DNA from: Halalkalibacter alkalisediminis
Lineage (GTDB): Bacteria; Bacillota; Bacilli; Bacillales; Bacillaceae_D
Direction: 5' to 3'
DNA: 64,000 bases
NCBI RefSeq assembly: GCF_028610705.1
Contig: NZ_JAQQWT010000016.1
Coordinates: 1-64,000, forward strand
Positions 13,959 to 23,688 of the stretch are shown here, in pieces; the stretch's first letter is position 1, and every line of letters begins with the position of its first letter. A program made the translations under genes and the position numbers. The notes below the pieces were generated by a model, which made no database searches, had not been told where the DNA came from, and was given only the letters and a program-made list of their open reading frames with translations.

Positions 13959-16946
13959 ATGACGAAGAAAAAGAAAAATGCCAAGAGAGGTTTTGCCATT
14001 TTTTTAGCAACTTTATTAACAGCAACGAGCTTGCCATTCACAGCAGGAAGTGCTTTTGCCCAAGATGAACCTTTCGAAATAAGGTTTGATTTTGGAACGT
14101 CTGATAGTTCAGTTGCAGATGGATATGTCAAAGTCACAGAGGAAAGCATTTACAGCGCGGAACAAGGTTTTGGATTCACCGATACGACAAATGTACTAGC
14201 TACGAATCGAGAGAGCACGGATGAATTACAAAGTGATTTTGTCTCCTTCTCTGACACAATTTTTTCAGTCGATCTTCCAAATGGAGATTACGCTGTTTCG
14301 ATCGTTTCAGGTGACGCTGATGAAACAACTGAATTTGGTGTCAAAGCAGAATCGATTCAAAAGATACAAGATACCTCTTTAAACGCTGGGCAATTTACAG
14401 ACAAAAATTTTGAAATTGCTTTGATTGACGGGCAATTGACGATTGAATTAACAGGCAAACAGCCAAAAATCAATGCATTAACCATTACAGAGCTACCAAG
14501 ACGTATCTCTGCCGCTCACCCTACTGTGTATGTTGCAAGTGACTCTACTGCGCAAACATACGACCCTTATTGGAACCCACAAGCAGGTTGGGGACAAATG
14601 CTCCCTCGTTACTTTGATACAGATGTGACGATCAAAAACCATGCAATCGGAGGCAGAAGCTCAAAAACGTTCTATACAGAAGGCCGTTTAGACACTATTT
14701 TACGTGAGATTAAGCCAAATGATTATTTACTGATTCAGTTCGGTCATAACGATGCAACCATTAGTGTTCCAGAACGTTATACATCGGTTGAGGATTTTAA
14801 AATTTATATGGAAACCTACGTCGCTGGTATTCGCCAACGTGGAGGCATTCCCATCTTAGTCACTCCTGTTGGACGCCGCAGCTTTAATCCTGAAACAGAG
14901 AAATTCAATATTAGCTTCCCTGGATACAAACAAGCCATGGAAGATGTAGCAGCGGAACAAGACGTCTTACTCGTAGACTTAAACACATTAAGCCGCGAGT
15001 ATTATGATGAAATTGGACCAGAGGGAACTCGTTCCGTATTCTTGCACGTAGATGCAGGGGTCTACTCTGCCTTTCCAGAAGGAAGAACAGATGATACACA
15101 TTTCCAAGCATATGGTGCCACTCAAATTGCAAGACTTCTCTCAGGAGGAATTGCAAAACTTGACACGCCACTCGCCAATTATGTAGTAGAGATTGCCCCC
15201 CCTGAAAGCGCACCTTCACCGCCAACAGCTTTGGTCTTTTCTAGCATAAGCAATGCCGGAGCTTTGCTTACATGGGACGATGTTGAAGGGGCGGATATTT
15301 ATCGCATTTATCGTAAGCCATCCAATGAAGATGAGTTTAAACTGATAGGTACATCAACCATTTCACGCCATAGTTTAACTGGAATGGACGAAGTAACAAC
15401 GTATGACGTAGTCGTTACAGCAGTTAATCTTAAAGGTGAATCAAAACAATCCGAAATCGTTCAGGTTACAACACAGGAGGCCACCCTAAAATTTGATTTC
15501 GGCTTAGACGGAACCCCTGTTGCTGGTGGCTATACGGCGGTTAACTTATCAACAATTTATTCGAAAGAACGTGGGTATGGAATTGTCGACAGCGAAGGTA
15601 TGATTGGACGTGATCGTGGTGAAGGCGGAGATGTTCTCCGTGATTGGCTCGGTTATTTCAATGTTGGTTGGCATTTTAACGTAGACGTTCCAAACGGCCT
15701 TTATGCAGTAAAAATGTATGTTGGCGATTTTCTAGGAAGTGCACGTACAAATTTAGCGATAGAGGGAGAAGACTACGGAGCAGTCAATGCACCTAGCCGA
15801 GGCTACATTGAACGAGTGATTACAAATGTGAAAATTACGGATGGACAAATGAATTTTCATTTTACCGGTTCAACAGGAATTGTCAACGGTATCGAGCTTA
15901 CGCCGATTCTCGTTGCTCCTTCAGACATTGCCTTAACTGATCAATCTATAGATGCGAATAATCCATCTGTCACACTTTCTTGGAACGAAACGGTAGGTGC
16001 TAACTCGTATAACATCTATCGTCAAACGTCTGGAACTGAACAAGCTGAGTTGATTAAGAATGTGAACGAAACAACATTTACCGATCCAACTGTTGACTTA
16101 GGCAAAGTATATGATTATACCATTACAACCGTTGATAACTCAGGGGCAGAATCAGTAGCCTCTCTCCCATTAACTGTTGAAATGATTGGCGAGTCACACC
16201 CTGATACCACCTCTCCAACGACTACTCATCTTATCGATCAGGAAGCAATAAATGGCTGGTATAACAGCAATGTGACCATCGAACTTGATGCAGTTGATGC
16301 TGATTCAGGTGTGGCAGACACTTACTATAGTGTAAATAACGGTGAACAACAGGTCGGACGCCAGATCGTACTTGAAGAGGAAGGCATATATAACGTCTCT
16401 TACTGGAGCATAGATCTCTCAGGAAATACAGAAGAAAAAAATCATGTTGAGGTTTCTATCGATAAAACCGCTCCAACGATTGACTTTTCTGTTGAAGCTG
16501 ATACGATCTTTACGGTTGACCAAGAAATAAGCATCTCTTGTGAAGTAGAAGATGCTTTATCAGGTATCGATTCGGTCACATGTGAAGAATCAACAAAACT
16601 TGCATATGAACTCGGGGTGGGAACTTATACGCTCACTGCCGAAGCAACGGATAAAGCAGGAAATAGCATTAAAAAAGACATTGAAATCTTTATTGAAGTG
16701 AACTATGATAGCCTTTCTTCATTAAGTCAAAAATTTATAGACCTTAATAACGGTAACGCTGATATTACTGAAGGCTTGCAGAGCAAACTAGCAGCCGCAA
16801 AGATTTCGAACGAAAAAGGAAATACGAAAGCACGCGACAACCAGCTGAATGCTTTTGTGAATCAAGTAAATAGTCAAACGGGAAAAGCCTTAGCCAACGA
16901 GCAAGCGGAAACTCTTATTAATTTAGCGAAAGCTTTAATGGAATAA
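13959..16946 (+). CDS. Secreted multidomain rhamnogalacturonan acetylesterase-like enzyme (SGNH/CE12)
   Basis: A 995-residue secreted protein that should remove acetyl groups from pectin. A signal peptide ends near AGSAFA (residue 33). A carbohydrate-binding-like domain follows (FDFGTSDS...ADGYVKV), then the SGNH hydrolase at about 170-410 with block I ASDSTAQ (Ser), GGRSS, QFGHND (Asn) and DDTHFQ (Asp, His). Next come an FN3 domain, a second copy of the binding-like domain (FDFGLDG), another FN3, Ig-like modules and a C-terminal FIMAH-type helical domain (about 920-995). The ATG at 13959 follows GAAGGTGG and starts the signal peptide; an upstream in-frame TTG adds 15 unlikely residues. It is monocistronic with its own terminator. 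Confidence 0.88.
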   Translation: MTKKKKNAKRGFAIFLATLLTATSLPFTAGSAFAQDEPFEIRFDFGTSDSSVADGYVKVTEESIYSAEQGFGFTDTTNVLATNRESTDELQSDFVSFSDTIFSVDLPNGDYAVSIVSGDADETTEFGVKAESIQKIQDTSLNAGQFTDKNFEIALIDGQLTIELTGKQPKINALTITELPRRISAAHPTVYVASDSTAQTYDPYWNPQAGWGQMLPRYFDTDVTIKNHAIGGRSSKTFYTEGRLDTILREIKPNDYLLIQFGHNDATISVPERYTSVEDFKIYMETYVAGIRQRGGIPILVTPVGRRSFNPETEKFNISFPGYKQAMEDVAAEQDVLLVDLNTLSREYYDEIGPEGTRSVFLHVDAGVYSAFPEGRTDDTHFQAYGATQIARLLSGGIAKLDTPLANYVVEIAPPESAPSPPTALVFSSISNAGALLTWDDVEGADIYRIYRKPSNEDEFKLIGTSTISRHSLTGMDEVTTYDVVVTAVNLKGESKQSEIVQVTTQEATLKFDFGLDGTPVAGGYTAVNLSTIYSKERGYGIVDSEGMIGRDRGEGGDVLRDWLGYFNVGWHFNVDVPNGLYAVKMYVGDFLGSARTNLAIEGEDYGAVNAPSRGYIERVITNVKITDGQMNFHFTGSTGIVNGIELTPILVAPSDIALTDQSIDANNPSVTLSWNETVGANSYNIYRQTSGTEQAELIKNVNETTFTDPTVDLGKVYDYTITTVDNSGAESVASLPLTVEMIGESHPDTTSPTTTHLIDQEAINGWYNSNVTIELDAVDADSGVADTYYSVNNGEQQVGRQIVLEEEGIYNVSYWSIDLSGNTEEKNHVEVSIDKTAPTIDFSVEADTIFTVDQEISISCEVEDALSGIDSVTCEESTKLAYELGVGTYTLTAEATDKAGNSIKKDIEIFIEVNYDSLSSLSQKFIDLNNGNADITEGLQSKLAAAKISNEKGNTKARDNQLNAFVNQVNSQTGKALANEQAETLINLAKALME

Positions 16947-16952
16947 CCTTTA

Positions 16953-16985
16953 ATCCCCAAGTAGTCTGCTACTTGGGGATTTCTA
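16953..16985 (+). terminator. Terminator of the acetylesterase gene
   Basis: ATCCCCAAGTAG pairs perfectly with CTACTTGGGGAT around TCTG and is followed by TTCT. Confidence 0.85.
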
Positions 16986-17154
16986 TTAATAACGATTTTG
17001 TTATTTAAATGCTTATAAATGTCGCTTTACAATTTGCACTTCATCCTCACTTTTGTAATCCTTTATCTAATTCTTAAGCATTATCTTTGTTTCTGGATTT
17101 TTTTGCATAAGAATGGTACGACAGTCCGTTCACTATAATTCGCGTGATGCCTGT

Positions 17155-17193
17155 AAAAAATAAGCCGACAGCGTCTACACTGTCGGCTTATTT
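17155..17193 (-). terminator. Terminator of the polysaccharide deacetylase gene
   Basis: AATAAGCCGACAG pairs with CTGTCGGCTTATT around an 8-nt loop, directly after the deacetylase stop. On the minus strand a TTTTTT tract follows. Confidence 0.9.
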
Positions 17194-18066
17194 TCATTTT
17201 GTAAATGGAACATTCAACAATTCTGGTACTGTGACAAACTCGTACCCTTGTTGTTGCAATGTCGGGATAATTTGGTGAAGAGATTCAACTGTATTCGTTC
17301 TATCTCCATCCCAATCTGCACCGTCATGCATAAGAATAATTGCTCCTGGATGAGTGTTCTCTAACACAGTTGAAGCAATGACTTCTGGTGGATCTTCCTC
17401 CCAATCCAACGAATCCACTGACCATCCGATAACTAAATATTGCATTTCAGCTAGCTTTTCGACCAATTCATTATATAAAAAGCCATATGGTGGTCGGAAT
17501 AGACTTGTTCGATAACCAATAATATCATTAAGGACGTCTTCAGTTCTTGTTACTTCCCTCTCTAGTGTTGGGATATCGGCCTCTTTAACAAGGTTAGGAT
17601 GGAAGTATGTATGGTTTCCAATGACATGACCTTCATTATTCATCCTCTCAACAATTTCAGGATAAGCAATAGCTCGCGACCCCATTAAGAAAAACGTGCC
17701 AGGTACATTGTACTGATTTAATATATTTAATACGTCCTCAGTAAAACGTGGGTCAGGTCCATCATCAAAGGTTAAAGCAATTCTATTTTGATCAGTAGGA
17801 CCCTGTAAGATAAAAGTATCTGGATACCGTTGCTGCAAGATCGTCATATCAACAGGCTGCTGACGAACTCGCTCTGGATTTTCAGGTCCCCCTCTAAGGT
17901 CAGGAAAGTCTTCCTTAGGTTTATCTGATTTATCTTTTTTCCACCAGAACTGTTGCCAAGTATCACCTTGAGCTGGCTCATTTGCAGAAACAGTCATGAT
18001 ATTCGAAATTTGAAAACAAAACAAAAGCACAACAACTAACATCAACTTAAACATTCTTTCGTTCAT
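17194..18066 (-). CDS. Polysaccharide deacetylase (CE4, NodB fold), secreted
   Basis: A 290-residue secreted or membrane-anchored deacetylase acting on peptidoglycan or chitin-type N-acetyl groups. A signal sequence covers residues 1-28. The NodB domain begins near residue 90 with motif 1 TFDDGPDPRFT (catalytic base Asp and metal-binding Asp), motif 2 GNHTYFHP (two metal-ligand His), motif 3 RPPYG and motif 5 ILMHDG (catalytic His). The insert between the signal peptide and domain is rich in charged residues and Pro. The ATG follows AGGAGATG. It is monocistronic. Which glycan it modifies cannot be told from sequence. Confidence 0.92.
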   Translation of the reverse strand: MNERMFKLMLVVVLLFCFQISNIMTVSANEPAQGDTWQQFWWKKDKSDKPKEDFPDLRGGPENPERVRQQPVDMTILQQRYPDTFILQGPTDQNRIALTFDDGPDPRFTEDVLNILNQYNVPGTFFLMGSRAIAYPEIVERMNNEGHVIGNHTYFHPNLVKEADIPTLEREVTRTEDVLNDIIGYRTSLFRPPYGFLYNELVEKLAEMQYLVIGWSVDSLDWEEDPPEVIASTVLENTHPGAIILMHDGADWDGDRTNTVESLHQIIPTLQQQGYEFVTVPELLNVPFTK

Positions 18067-18330
18067 CTATTCATCTCCTATTAAAAAGTTATACATAGTT
18101 ATTTTTGATAAAAATGGAGGGATTATTCAAAGAAAAAGAAAACAGCCTACATTTTTTCTTTGCTTTGTTTCTCCCTAAAAATATGAGTAAAAGGAGATGA
18201 AATAATTTCTATAATATTTCTCGCTGTCTAGGAGTCATTAATGAGTTGATTGGTCATGTAACCGTCAAGTCGACCCTATTATTTCGGGAGTGCAAAGATC
18301 AAGTACAATCGCCTGCATCGTTCATGCAAT

Positions 18331-18361
18331 AAAAAGAAGCGCTACTCTTGAAGCAGCGCAC
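18331..18361 (-). terminator. Terminator of the GNAT gene
   Basis: On the minus strand GCGCT pairs with AGCGC around an 11-nt loop and is followed by TTCTTTTTATT. The rest of 18067-18379 holds no gene I can support, although a plus-strand reading near 18196-18330 has short protein-like stretches without a workable start. Confidence 0.6.
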
Positions 18362-18379
18362 CGGTTAATGAATAAATGT

Positions 18380-18925
18380 TCAATGATTATTCCATTCATG
18401 AGCCAACATTCCATAAACTACAGAATCAACGTAATGATCATACAACCATTCTGATTGTCTAATACATCCTTCATTTATAAACCCTAATCTTTCTGGGATG
18501 TTTCTACTTTTTAAATTTCCTACCGCAGCTCGAATTTCTACTTTGTTAAGTTTTAAGTCATTAAAAGCATAACTAGTTAACGCTTTCGCTACTTTTGTCA
18601 CTATTCCATTCCCTTGATATTCTTCCCCGAGCCAATAGCCTATAGATGCAGTTTTGTTTGACCAATTTATTCTGTTGAACCCTGCTATACCAACGATTTC
18701 CCCCTTGAATAAAATGACTGCATTTATGCTCTTATTTTCTGCAAAATCTTTTAAACACATTTTGATAAATTCTTGTGTATCTTCAAGTTTAGTCGTAAAA
18801 TCCAACCAAGGAAGCCATTGTCTTAAATAATTTCTTGAATTATTTGTTAGGTTAAAAACACGATCCGCATCTCTTAATTCAATTAATTTTAGCGAAACAT
18901 CCTCATCAACTTTATGTATAAACAT
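18380..18925 (-). CDS. GNAT N-acetyltransferase, RimJ/RimL type
   Basis: A 181-residue cytoplasmic acetyl-CoA-dependent acetyltransferase. The fold is recognised by LRDADRVFNLTN near residue 17, the acceptor-side IAGFNRINWSNKTASIGYWLGEEYQGNGIVTKA-like core near 85-115 (acetyl-CoA loop QGNGI) and the C-terminal KVEIRAAVGNLKSRNIPERLGF. It resembles ribosomal-protein serine acetyltransferases such as YdaF, but the substrate is unknown. The ATG follows GGGGAGG. The DUF523 gene lies 11 nt upstream, so the two form an operon. Confidence 0.88.
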   Translation of the reverse strand: MFIHKVDEDVSLKLIELRDADRVFNLTNNSRNYLRQWLPWLDFTTKLEDTQEFIKMCLKDFAENKSINAVILFKGEIVGIAGFNRINWSNKTASIGYWLGEEYQGNGIVTKVAKALTSYAFNDLKLNKVEIRAAVGNLKSRNIPERLGFINEGCIRQSEWLYDHYVDSVVYGMLAHEWNNH

Positions 18926-18936
18926 TTTATCCTCCC

Positions 18937-19419
18937 CTAAAATGGTTTATTGTCCGATAACGAAAAGAATTGATCAGCCAATTGCTCTTCTGATATGACT
19001 TGTAATCCATTTCTTTTAAGTAAGGCAGTAGTAACTCCATTTCCAATCATTTTCTTCCCCTTAAATTGTCCATTATAAATAAAAGAACTACCGCAGGATG
19101 GACTGTTTTCTTTGAGAACTACTATCGTCACATTGAGTTTTTTAGCTTTTTCTAATGTAGCATAAGCTCCTTTTATATAAAGTTCGGTTACATCCTTACC
19201 TGATTTATCAACTACCTTAGCCTTTTTGTCCAATACATCGTCTCCATCACCGCCTATTATTTCAGCAGGTTCTCTTGGCGTCGAAAATCCACCAAGCAAT
19301 TCAGGACATATAGTTACAGCTTGATTGGTTTCTACTAATTTATTTATCTTACTATCTAAGCTATTCGTGCCGTTATACCTAACATTTAACCCTGCTAAAC
19401 AAGAACTGACTAATATCAT
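18937..19419 (-). CDS. DUF523 family protein
   Basis: A 160-residue protein of the widespread DUF523 family, whose function is unknown. The diagnostic patterns are SSCLAGLNVRYNG at the start, CPELLGGFSTPREPAEI near residue 37 and LKENSPSCGSSFIYNGQFKG near 100. Conserved cysteines in these motifs suggest metal or sulphur chemistry. It starts at an ATG after AAAGGAG and is the first gene of a pair with the GNAT acetyltransferase. Confidence 0.85.
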   Translation of the reverse strand: MILVSSCLAGLNVRYNGTNSLDSKINKLVETNQAVTICPELLGGFSTPREPAEIIGGDGDDVLDKKAKVVDKSGKDVTELYIKGAYATLEKAKKLNVTIVVLKENSPSCGSSFIYNGQFKGKKMIGNGVTTALLKRNGLQVISEEQLADQFFSLSDNKPF

Positions 19420-19493
19420 AAACTACTCCTTTTTAAATCAACTATAAACTATTAAATGCCAACTGATTGCTATAACTTGTGATATTAGGTTGT

Positions 19494-19871
19494 TCATATC
19501 TCCTTATTAAATCTTCCCATCAAAATGGTATTATAGTAATTTCCGTCAGATAATAAGTCTTTTTTTAAAATACCTTCCACTTCAAACCCTATTTTTTATA
19601 AAGCTTTATAGCCTTATCATTGGTTTCAAAAACATTCAAAGTTATTTTCTTAACTTCATTCATTTAAGTCTGCCCAATGAATAGATTAATGGTTTTTCCC
19701 TATCCCATTTCCCCAATATCCTTTTAATACACAAACCCCAAATTCTACTTTATGAACACTTCGTTTCAACCAGTTCCCTTCACACCTTGAAAATCCAACA
19801 ATTTTTTTATTCACTTCAATATAGTATTGCAAACCGTTAACTTGATTACACATTACTACTTTATAGTACAA
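19494..19871 (-). pseudogene. GNAT acetyltransferase pseudogene
   Basis: The N-terminal part (IVGFSRCEGNW to GYWGNGIGKN, the acetyl-CoA loop) is open from 19871. It then meets a TAA, a 4-bp tandem duplication (ATGAATGA) that shifts the frame, and a TAG in place of Leu in LYKK*GFEVEG. The rest (LNVFETNDKAIKLYKK, ILKKDLLSDGNYYNTILMG) is a normal GNAT C-terminus ending at 19494. Three lesions make it clearly dead, and the first 40 or so residues of the fold are also missing. Confidence 0.8.
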
Positions 19872-19905
19872 AAAAGGCGCTACTTGCTTGTGAAGTGCAC
19901 CCGTT
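19867..19905 (-). terminator. Terminator after the small membrane protein gene
   Basis: On the minus strand GGTGCACTTC and AAGTAGCGCC form an imperfect stem followed by TTTTTT. It lies about 25 nt after the stop at 19927. Confidence 0.55.
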
Positions 19906-19926
19906 ATAAATAATTATTTGTATGTA

Positions 19927-20121
19927 TTAGACTTCGAACTTCGAACTTCGATTTCTATTAACTCTATGTTCTATACTGAAATAGACCAAAGCAATGAGAA
20001 ACAAAATACTTGAAAGAAGTAGAACAATTCCATTCCATTCTCCATTAAAAACGGTCACATTAACCAGAGTAATTGTGTGCATTCCTATGATAAGAATAAA
20101 CAAAATAGAGTAGGTTTTCAA
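19927..20121 (-). CDS. Small two-helix membrane protein
   Basis: A 64-residue hydrophobic protein with two predicted membrane helices (residues 5-25 and 31-50) and a basic tail (EHRVNRNRSSKFEV). GGAGG lies 11 nt before the ATG and a terminator follows, so it looks like a real gene. No family is recognised. Confidence 0.55.
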   Translation of the reverse strand: MKTYSILFILIIGMHTITLVNVTVFNGEWNGIVLLLSSILFLIALVYFSIEHRVNRNRSSKFEV

Positions 20122-20229
20122 AAAATACCTCCAGTAAAAACTTTTTTAACCAATTTTCAAGATTATAAAAATTAAATATAATCCTGAAAACCGATTGTAC
20201 ACTGCTATTATTTGTATAAAACCGCAATG

Positions 20230-20487
20230 TTACCTTCTATCAGAAAAGCAAAATAGAAAATGAACCATTAAAAAATAATTGCACCTATTATACCACTTGC
20301 TAACTAAGTAAAACATTCCTCTAAGAGCAAATGCCCATGTATAGGAGTTGAAGATTTTATAGATAATCCCTGCCCCACTTGCAGCCACAGCCGCACCTAC
20401 TTGATGAGCTGCAAAGATCCATTTAGAGCTTGCACTTTTTGTTGAAGAGATGTCATAAATGTAATGAGTTGCTGCCGGTCCAATCAT
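20230..20487 (-). pseudogene. Relic of an MFS transporter gene
   Basis: The 85-codon reading contains the MFS C-terminal pattern SSTKSASSKWIFAAHQVGAAVAASGAGIIY followed by a helix SYTWAFAL and then degenerates into a frame-shifted tail. It is far shorter than a 400-residue transporter. Members of this type are often siderophore or drug exporters, and the siderophore importer next door suggests it once belonged to that locus. No start or ribosome binding site is visible. Confidence 0.6.
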
Positions 20488-20571
20488 TGTTCAACTGAAA
20501 TGGAGAAGGAATCACCTCTACCCTTATTGAAACATATCCGAGATTCAAGTTGGCATTCTTGTTCATCCAAT

Positions 20572-21399
20572 TCAAACTGATAGTTGAACATGTTCGTTAC
20601 CCACTTTATTGACTAAGCACCGTCCTTTGCCAAAGGGAATACATAATGGTGTACCAAAAATAGGGTCACTCATCACTTGGCATTCCATTCGAAACACCTC
20701 TTTAACTAGATTACACGTAATTACATCTTCAGGCCTGCCTTGAGCGAAAATCGTTTTATTTTGAACAGCTACTATATGATGGGCGTAACGGCAAGCTAAA
20801 TTTAAATCATGCAATACCATGACAATGGTCCGCTTCTCTTTTTCATTTAGCTCAAATAATAAATCAAGAATTTCAATTTGATGCGTCATGTCTAAATAGG
20901 TCGTCGGTTCATCTAATAGAATGGTATCTGTATCTTGAGCTAATGTCATGGCAATCCATGCTCTCTGCCTTTGTCCACCAGAAAGAGAATCTACTTGTCT
21001 TTCTGCTAATTCGCTCATTTGAGTTGCCTCTAATGCCTCGTTAACTTTCTGCTCATCCTCTTCAGACCATTGCTTTAACCAACTTTGGTAGGGATAACGT
21101 CCTTGTTTTACTAGCTGTAAAACCGTTAATCCCTCAGGCGCTTTTGGACCTTGAGGTAGAATAGCCAGTTGCTTGGCGATTTCTTTCGTTTGCATCTTGT
21201 CTATAGACGATCCATCAAGAATAATCGATCCTGTTTGCGGCTTTAATAATCGTGCAAGTGATCGTAATAGAGTCGATTTACCACACCCATTTCCCCCGAT
21301 AAAGACTGTAATCTTGCCATTAGGAATTTGTATATCAAGGTCCTCTATTATAATCGACTCGCCATAACCAAGCGTTAAAGATGATGTTTCAAGACTCAT
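20572..21399 (-). CDS. Siderophore ABC transporter ATPase, YusV/FecE family
   Basis: A 275-residue ATPase, closely similar along its length to the one at 9737-10564. Walker A is GGNGCGKST near residue 40, the Q-loop is PQGP, the signature [10 protein letters not shown] near 140, Walker [13 protein letters not shown] and switch VLHD. The ATG at 21399 has AAGGAGAG just upstream; an upstream in-frame start would put the ribosome binding site inside the gene. It lies 19 nt after the permease at 21419 and is last in the permease-permease-ATPase operon. Its last residues end before a short overlapping unassigned frame. Confidence 0.92.
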   Translation of the reverse strand: MSLETSSLTLGYGESIIIEDLDIQIPNGKITVFIGGNGCGKSTLLRSLARLLKPQTGSIILDGSSIDKMQTKEIAKQLAILPQGPKAPEGLTVLQLVKQGRYPYQSWLKQWSEEDEQKVNEALEATQMSELAERQVDSLSGGQRQRAWIAMTLAQDTDTILLDEPTTYLDMTHQIEILDLLFELNEKEKRTIVMVLHDLNLACRYAHHIVAVQNKTIFAQGRPEDVITCNLVKEVFRMECQVMSDPIFGTPLCIPFGKGRCLVNKVGNEHVQLSV

Positions 21400-21418
21400 G
21401 AAGATCTCTCCTTCCCCT

Positions 21419-22480
21419 TTATAAATTTCTATGTTTGTACAATAAGAAAATAAAATAAGGAGCACCTATAACTGCTGTAAAAACACCAGCAGGAATTTCG
21501 CTCGGACCAAAGCATACTCTTCCAATTAAATCAGCAACCAAAACTAATATCGCACCTATTAACGCAGAAACAGGAAGTAACGCACCAAAAGAAGAGCCTA
21601 CAAGCTTCCTAGAAATATGTGGAGCAATTAAACCGACAAACCCAATTCCGCCTGCAAATGCAACTCCCCCTGCTGCAAAACCCGTACTTATAAGGAGAAA
21701 CATGATTCGATATCGTCCGACTACACTCCCGATTCCTGTTGCAATGGAATCGCCTAACTCTTGTACATTTAGATGTCTAATAACCATGGCTAATATGATG
21801 ATTAAACAAAAGGTCCAAGGTAATAAAATCGAGACATTTTCCCAACTAGCCCCGTATATAGAACCTGTAATCCAAATATTGGCTTGGCTCGCTCGGTAAA
21901 TCGGTCCTAAAATCATAAGTAATGTCGTTAAGGCTTGCGCTAATGCGGACAAACCAATCCCAATTAAGACTAACCTGATTGGAGACACACCGTTCTTCCA
22001 TGCAAGAATATAAATGAATAGGGCAATAGCCGTAGCACCTATAAACGCAGCTAAAGGCATCCATTTTATGCTTATTGTCAGCGCATTGTTTTCATCACTA
22101 AATATCGCTAAAAAAGAAACAACGGCAACTGCCGCACCTCCTGTAATTCCGATAATATCCGGGGACGCTAACGGATTTCGTACGATTCCTTGTAAGATTG
22201 CACCAGAGATGGCCAAGGAAATTCCAACTAAGACCGCAACGATAATTCTTGGTAATCGAAACGAATTCACAACCACCTTATCTAAATCTTCCCCATAACC
22301 AAACCATGCCTTAATCACATTAATTGGACTAATTTTCATATCGCCCAATCCTGCACTGAGTAGCGCCAGTACGATGGTTATAGAAATAAGTAAAAGAATG
22401 ACGACAATACTTTTTCGGTCAATTAAAAAGGAAATGTTTGCTTTTTCAAAGCGTAATGGAATATATTTTTTGGATTTCAC
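21419..22480 (-). CDS. FecCD-type siderophore permease, YfhA-like
   Basis: A 353-residue inner-membrane permease, about ten helices, one half of the heterodimeric channel. Landmarks are [15 protein letters not shown] near residue 68, [16 protein letters not shown] near 95 and [19 protein letters not shown] near 275, the loop that docks the ATPase. Its ATG overlaps the stop of the previous permease by 4 nt (ATGA), so they are coupled. Pairing with a YfiZ-like partner and a YusV-like ATPase resembles the schizokinen/arthrobactin system of Bacillus subtilis; the substrate here is inferred. Confidence 0.9.
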   Translation of the reverse strand: MKSKKYIPLRFEKANISFLIDRKSIVVILLLISITIVLALLSAGLGDMKISPINVIKAWFGYGEDLDKVVVNSFRLPRIIVAVLVGISLAISGAILQGIVRNPLASPDIIGITGGAAVAVVSFLAIFSDENNALTISIKWMPLAAFIGATAIALFIYILAWKNGVSPIRLVLIGIGLSALAQALTTLLMILGPIYRASQANIWITGSIYGASWENVSILLPWTFCLIIILAMVIRHLNVQELGDSIATGIGSVVGRYRIMFLLISTGFAAGGVAFAGGIGFVGLIAPHISRKLVGSSFGALLPVSALIGAILVLVADLIGRVCFGPSEIPAGVFTAVIGAPYFIFLLYKHRNL

Positions 22481-23481
22481 GATTTAGTCAACCCCTTACG
22501 TGCTATATAAATGAAAAAGGGGGTCCCAATAATTGCGGTCATAACTCCTACAGGCACCTCTTGTGGCATGATGACAAAACGTGCACTAATATCTGCTAAT
22601 AGTAACAAACACCCTCCGACGATCGCACAGTAAGGAACCAACCAGCGATGATCAATCCCGACTAGAAAACGAGAAAGATGCGGAACCATGATGCCGACAA
22701 AGCCAATCGGACCAGCGATTGCAACTGATCCACCAGCTAATAGAATAATAATGACAGCTGAAAAAATTTTAATGACTCCGGTTCGCTGGCCAAGACCTTT
22801 TGCAACATCCTCCCCCATTGATATTAGATTTATGTGTCGGGCAATGATCAACGAACCAACCCAAGCAATAGTCATATAAGGTAAGACTATTTGTAAGTAC
22901 TCTAATTTTCTTCCTTGCACCGACCCCGCTAGCCAAAATAACACTTCCTCTAATGCTTTTTCATTTAAAACCAGCACTCCTTGGGTTAAAGAAGAAAACA
23001 AAGCCCAAATGGCCGCTCCGGCTAAAGTAAACTTCATTGGAGTTAATCCTTCTCGACCTAAGGATCCAATCGAATAAACAATGATTGCTGCGACCGCTGC
23101 CCCAGCAAAAGCAATCCAGATAAAAGTCTCTAATGACGTAATAGAAAAAAAGGATACAGCAAACACAATAAAAAAGCTGGCTCCTGCATTTATTCCAAAG
23201 ATTTTGGGATCTGCCAATGGATTTCTCGTTAATGCTTGCATCAAGACACCAGCAATCCCAAGACTTGCTCCAACCGCTGCAGCAATGAGCGCCCTCGGCA
23301 CTCTCACTGTTTGGATGATTAGGTGCTCATTTGAACCATCAAAACTTGTATAGGCTTCAATAGCCATCTTCCATGTCGTATTGGTGTAGCCATAAACAAT
23401 ACTGAGACAAATTAATAATAGAAAAAGAATGGTTCCAACAAAAAGTCCCAAAATTTTTGTGGAGTTTGTTTTTAATAACAT
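22477..23481 (-). CDS. FecCD-type siderophore permease, YfiZ-like
   Basis: A 334-residue permease, partner of the protein encoded at 21419-22480. Landmarks are VRVPRALIAAAVGASLG near residue 60, LMQALTRNPLADPKIFG near 85 and GPIGFVGIMVPHLSRFLVG near 265. It is the first gene of the minus-strand operon. Two Fur boxes lie in the 207-nt region shared with the divergent binding-protein gene, so iron should repress both directions. Confidence 0.9.
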   Translation of the reverse strand: MLLKTNSTKILGLFVGTILFLLLICLSIVYGYTNTTWKMAIEAYTSFDGSNEHLIIQTVRVPRALIAAAVGASLGIAGVLMQALTRNPLADPKIFGINAGASFFIVFAVSFFSITSLETFIWIAFAGAAVAAIIVYSIGSLGREGLTPMKFTLAGAAIWALFSSLTQGVLVLNEKALEEVLFWLAGSVQGRKLEYLQIVLPYMTIAWVGSLIIARHINLISMGEDVAKGLGQRTGVIKIFSAVIIILLAGGSVAIAGPIGFVGIMVPHLSRFLVGIDHRWLVPYCAIVGGCLLLLADISARFVIMPQEVPVGVMTAIIGTPFFIYIARKGLTKS

Positions 23482-23578
23482 AATTGTGACTCCTTTTACC
23501 TTGCACGATCTTCAACTTTTGGTTTCTCAAAATATGAATCTAATTTTAAGTCTATTTTAACCATAAATTATTGTCAAT

Positions 23579-23597
23579 GATTTTGAGAATCATTTTC
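23579..23597. promoter_or_regulatory. Fur box
   Basis: GATTTTGAGAATCATTTTC matches the 19-bp Fur consensus at 15 positions. It lies about 100 nt upstream of both divergent siderophore-uptake genes. Confidence 0.75.
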
Positions 23598-23642
23598 GAT
23601 TGGCTATTGACATGCTTTAACATTAAATCTATCATAATAAAC

Positions 23643-23661
23643 GATAATGAAAATTATTATC
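23643..23661. promoter_or_regulatory. Fur box
   Basis: GATAATGAAAATTATTATC matches the Fur consensus at 17 of 19 positions. It is 28 nt before the binding-protein start, where it would block transcription. Confidence 0.88.
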
Positions 23662-23688
23662 AATTATATATTACGTGGAGGTTTTTTT

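Noticed and set aside
20490..20582. 34-codon frame overlapping the end of the second siderophore ATPase gene
   Set aside because: It begins inside the ATPase gene without its own ribosome binding site and shows no family signature.
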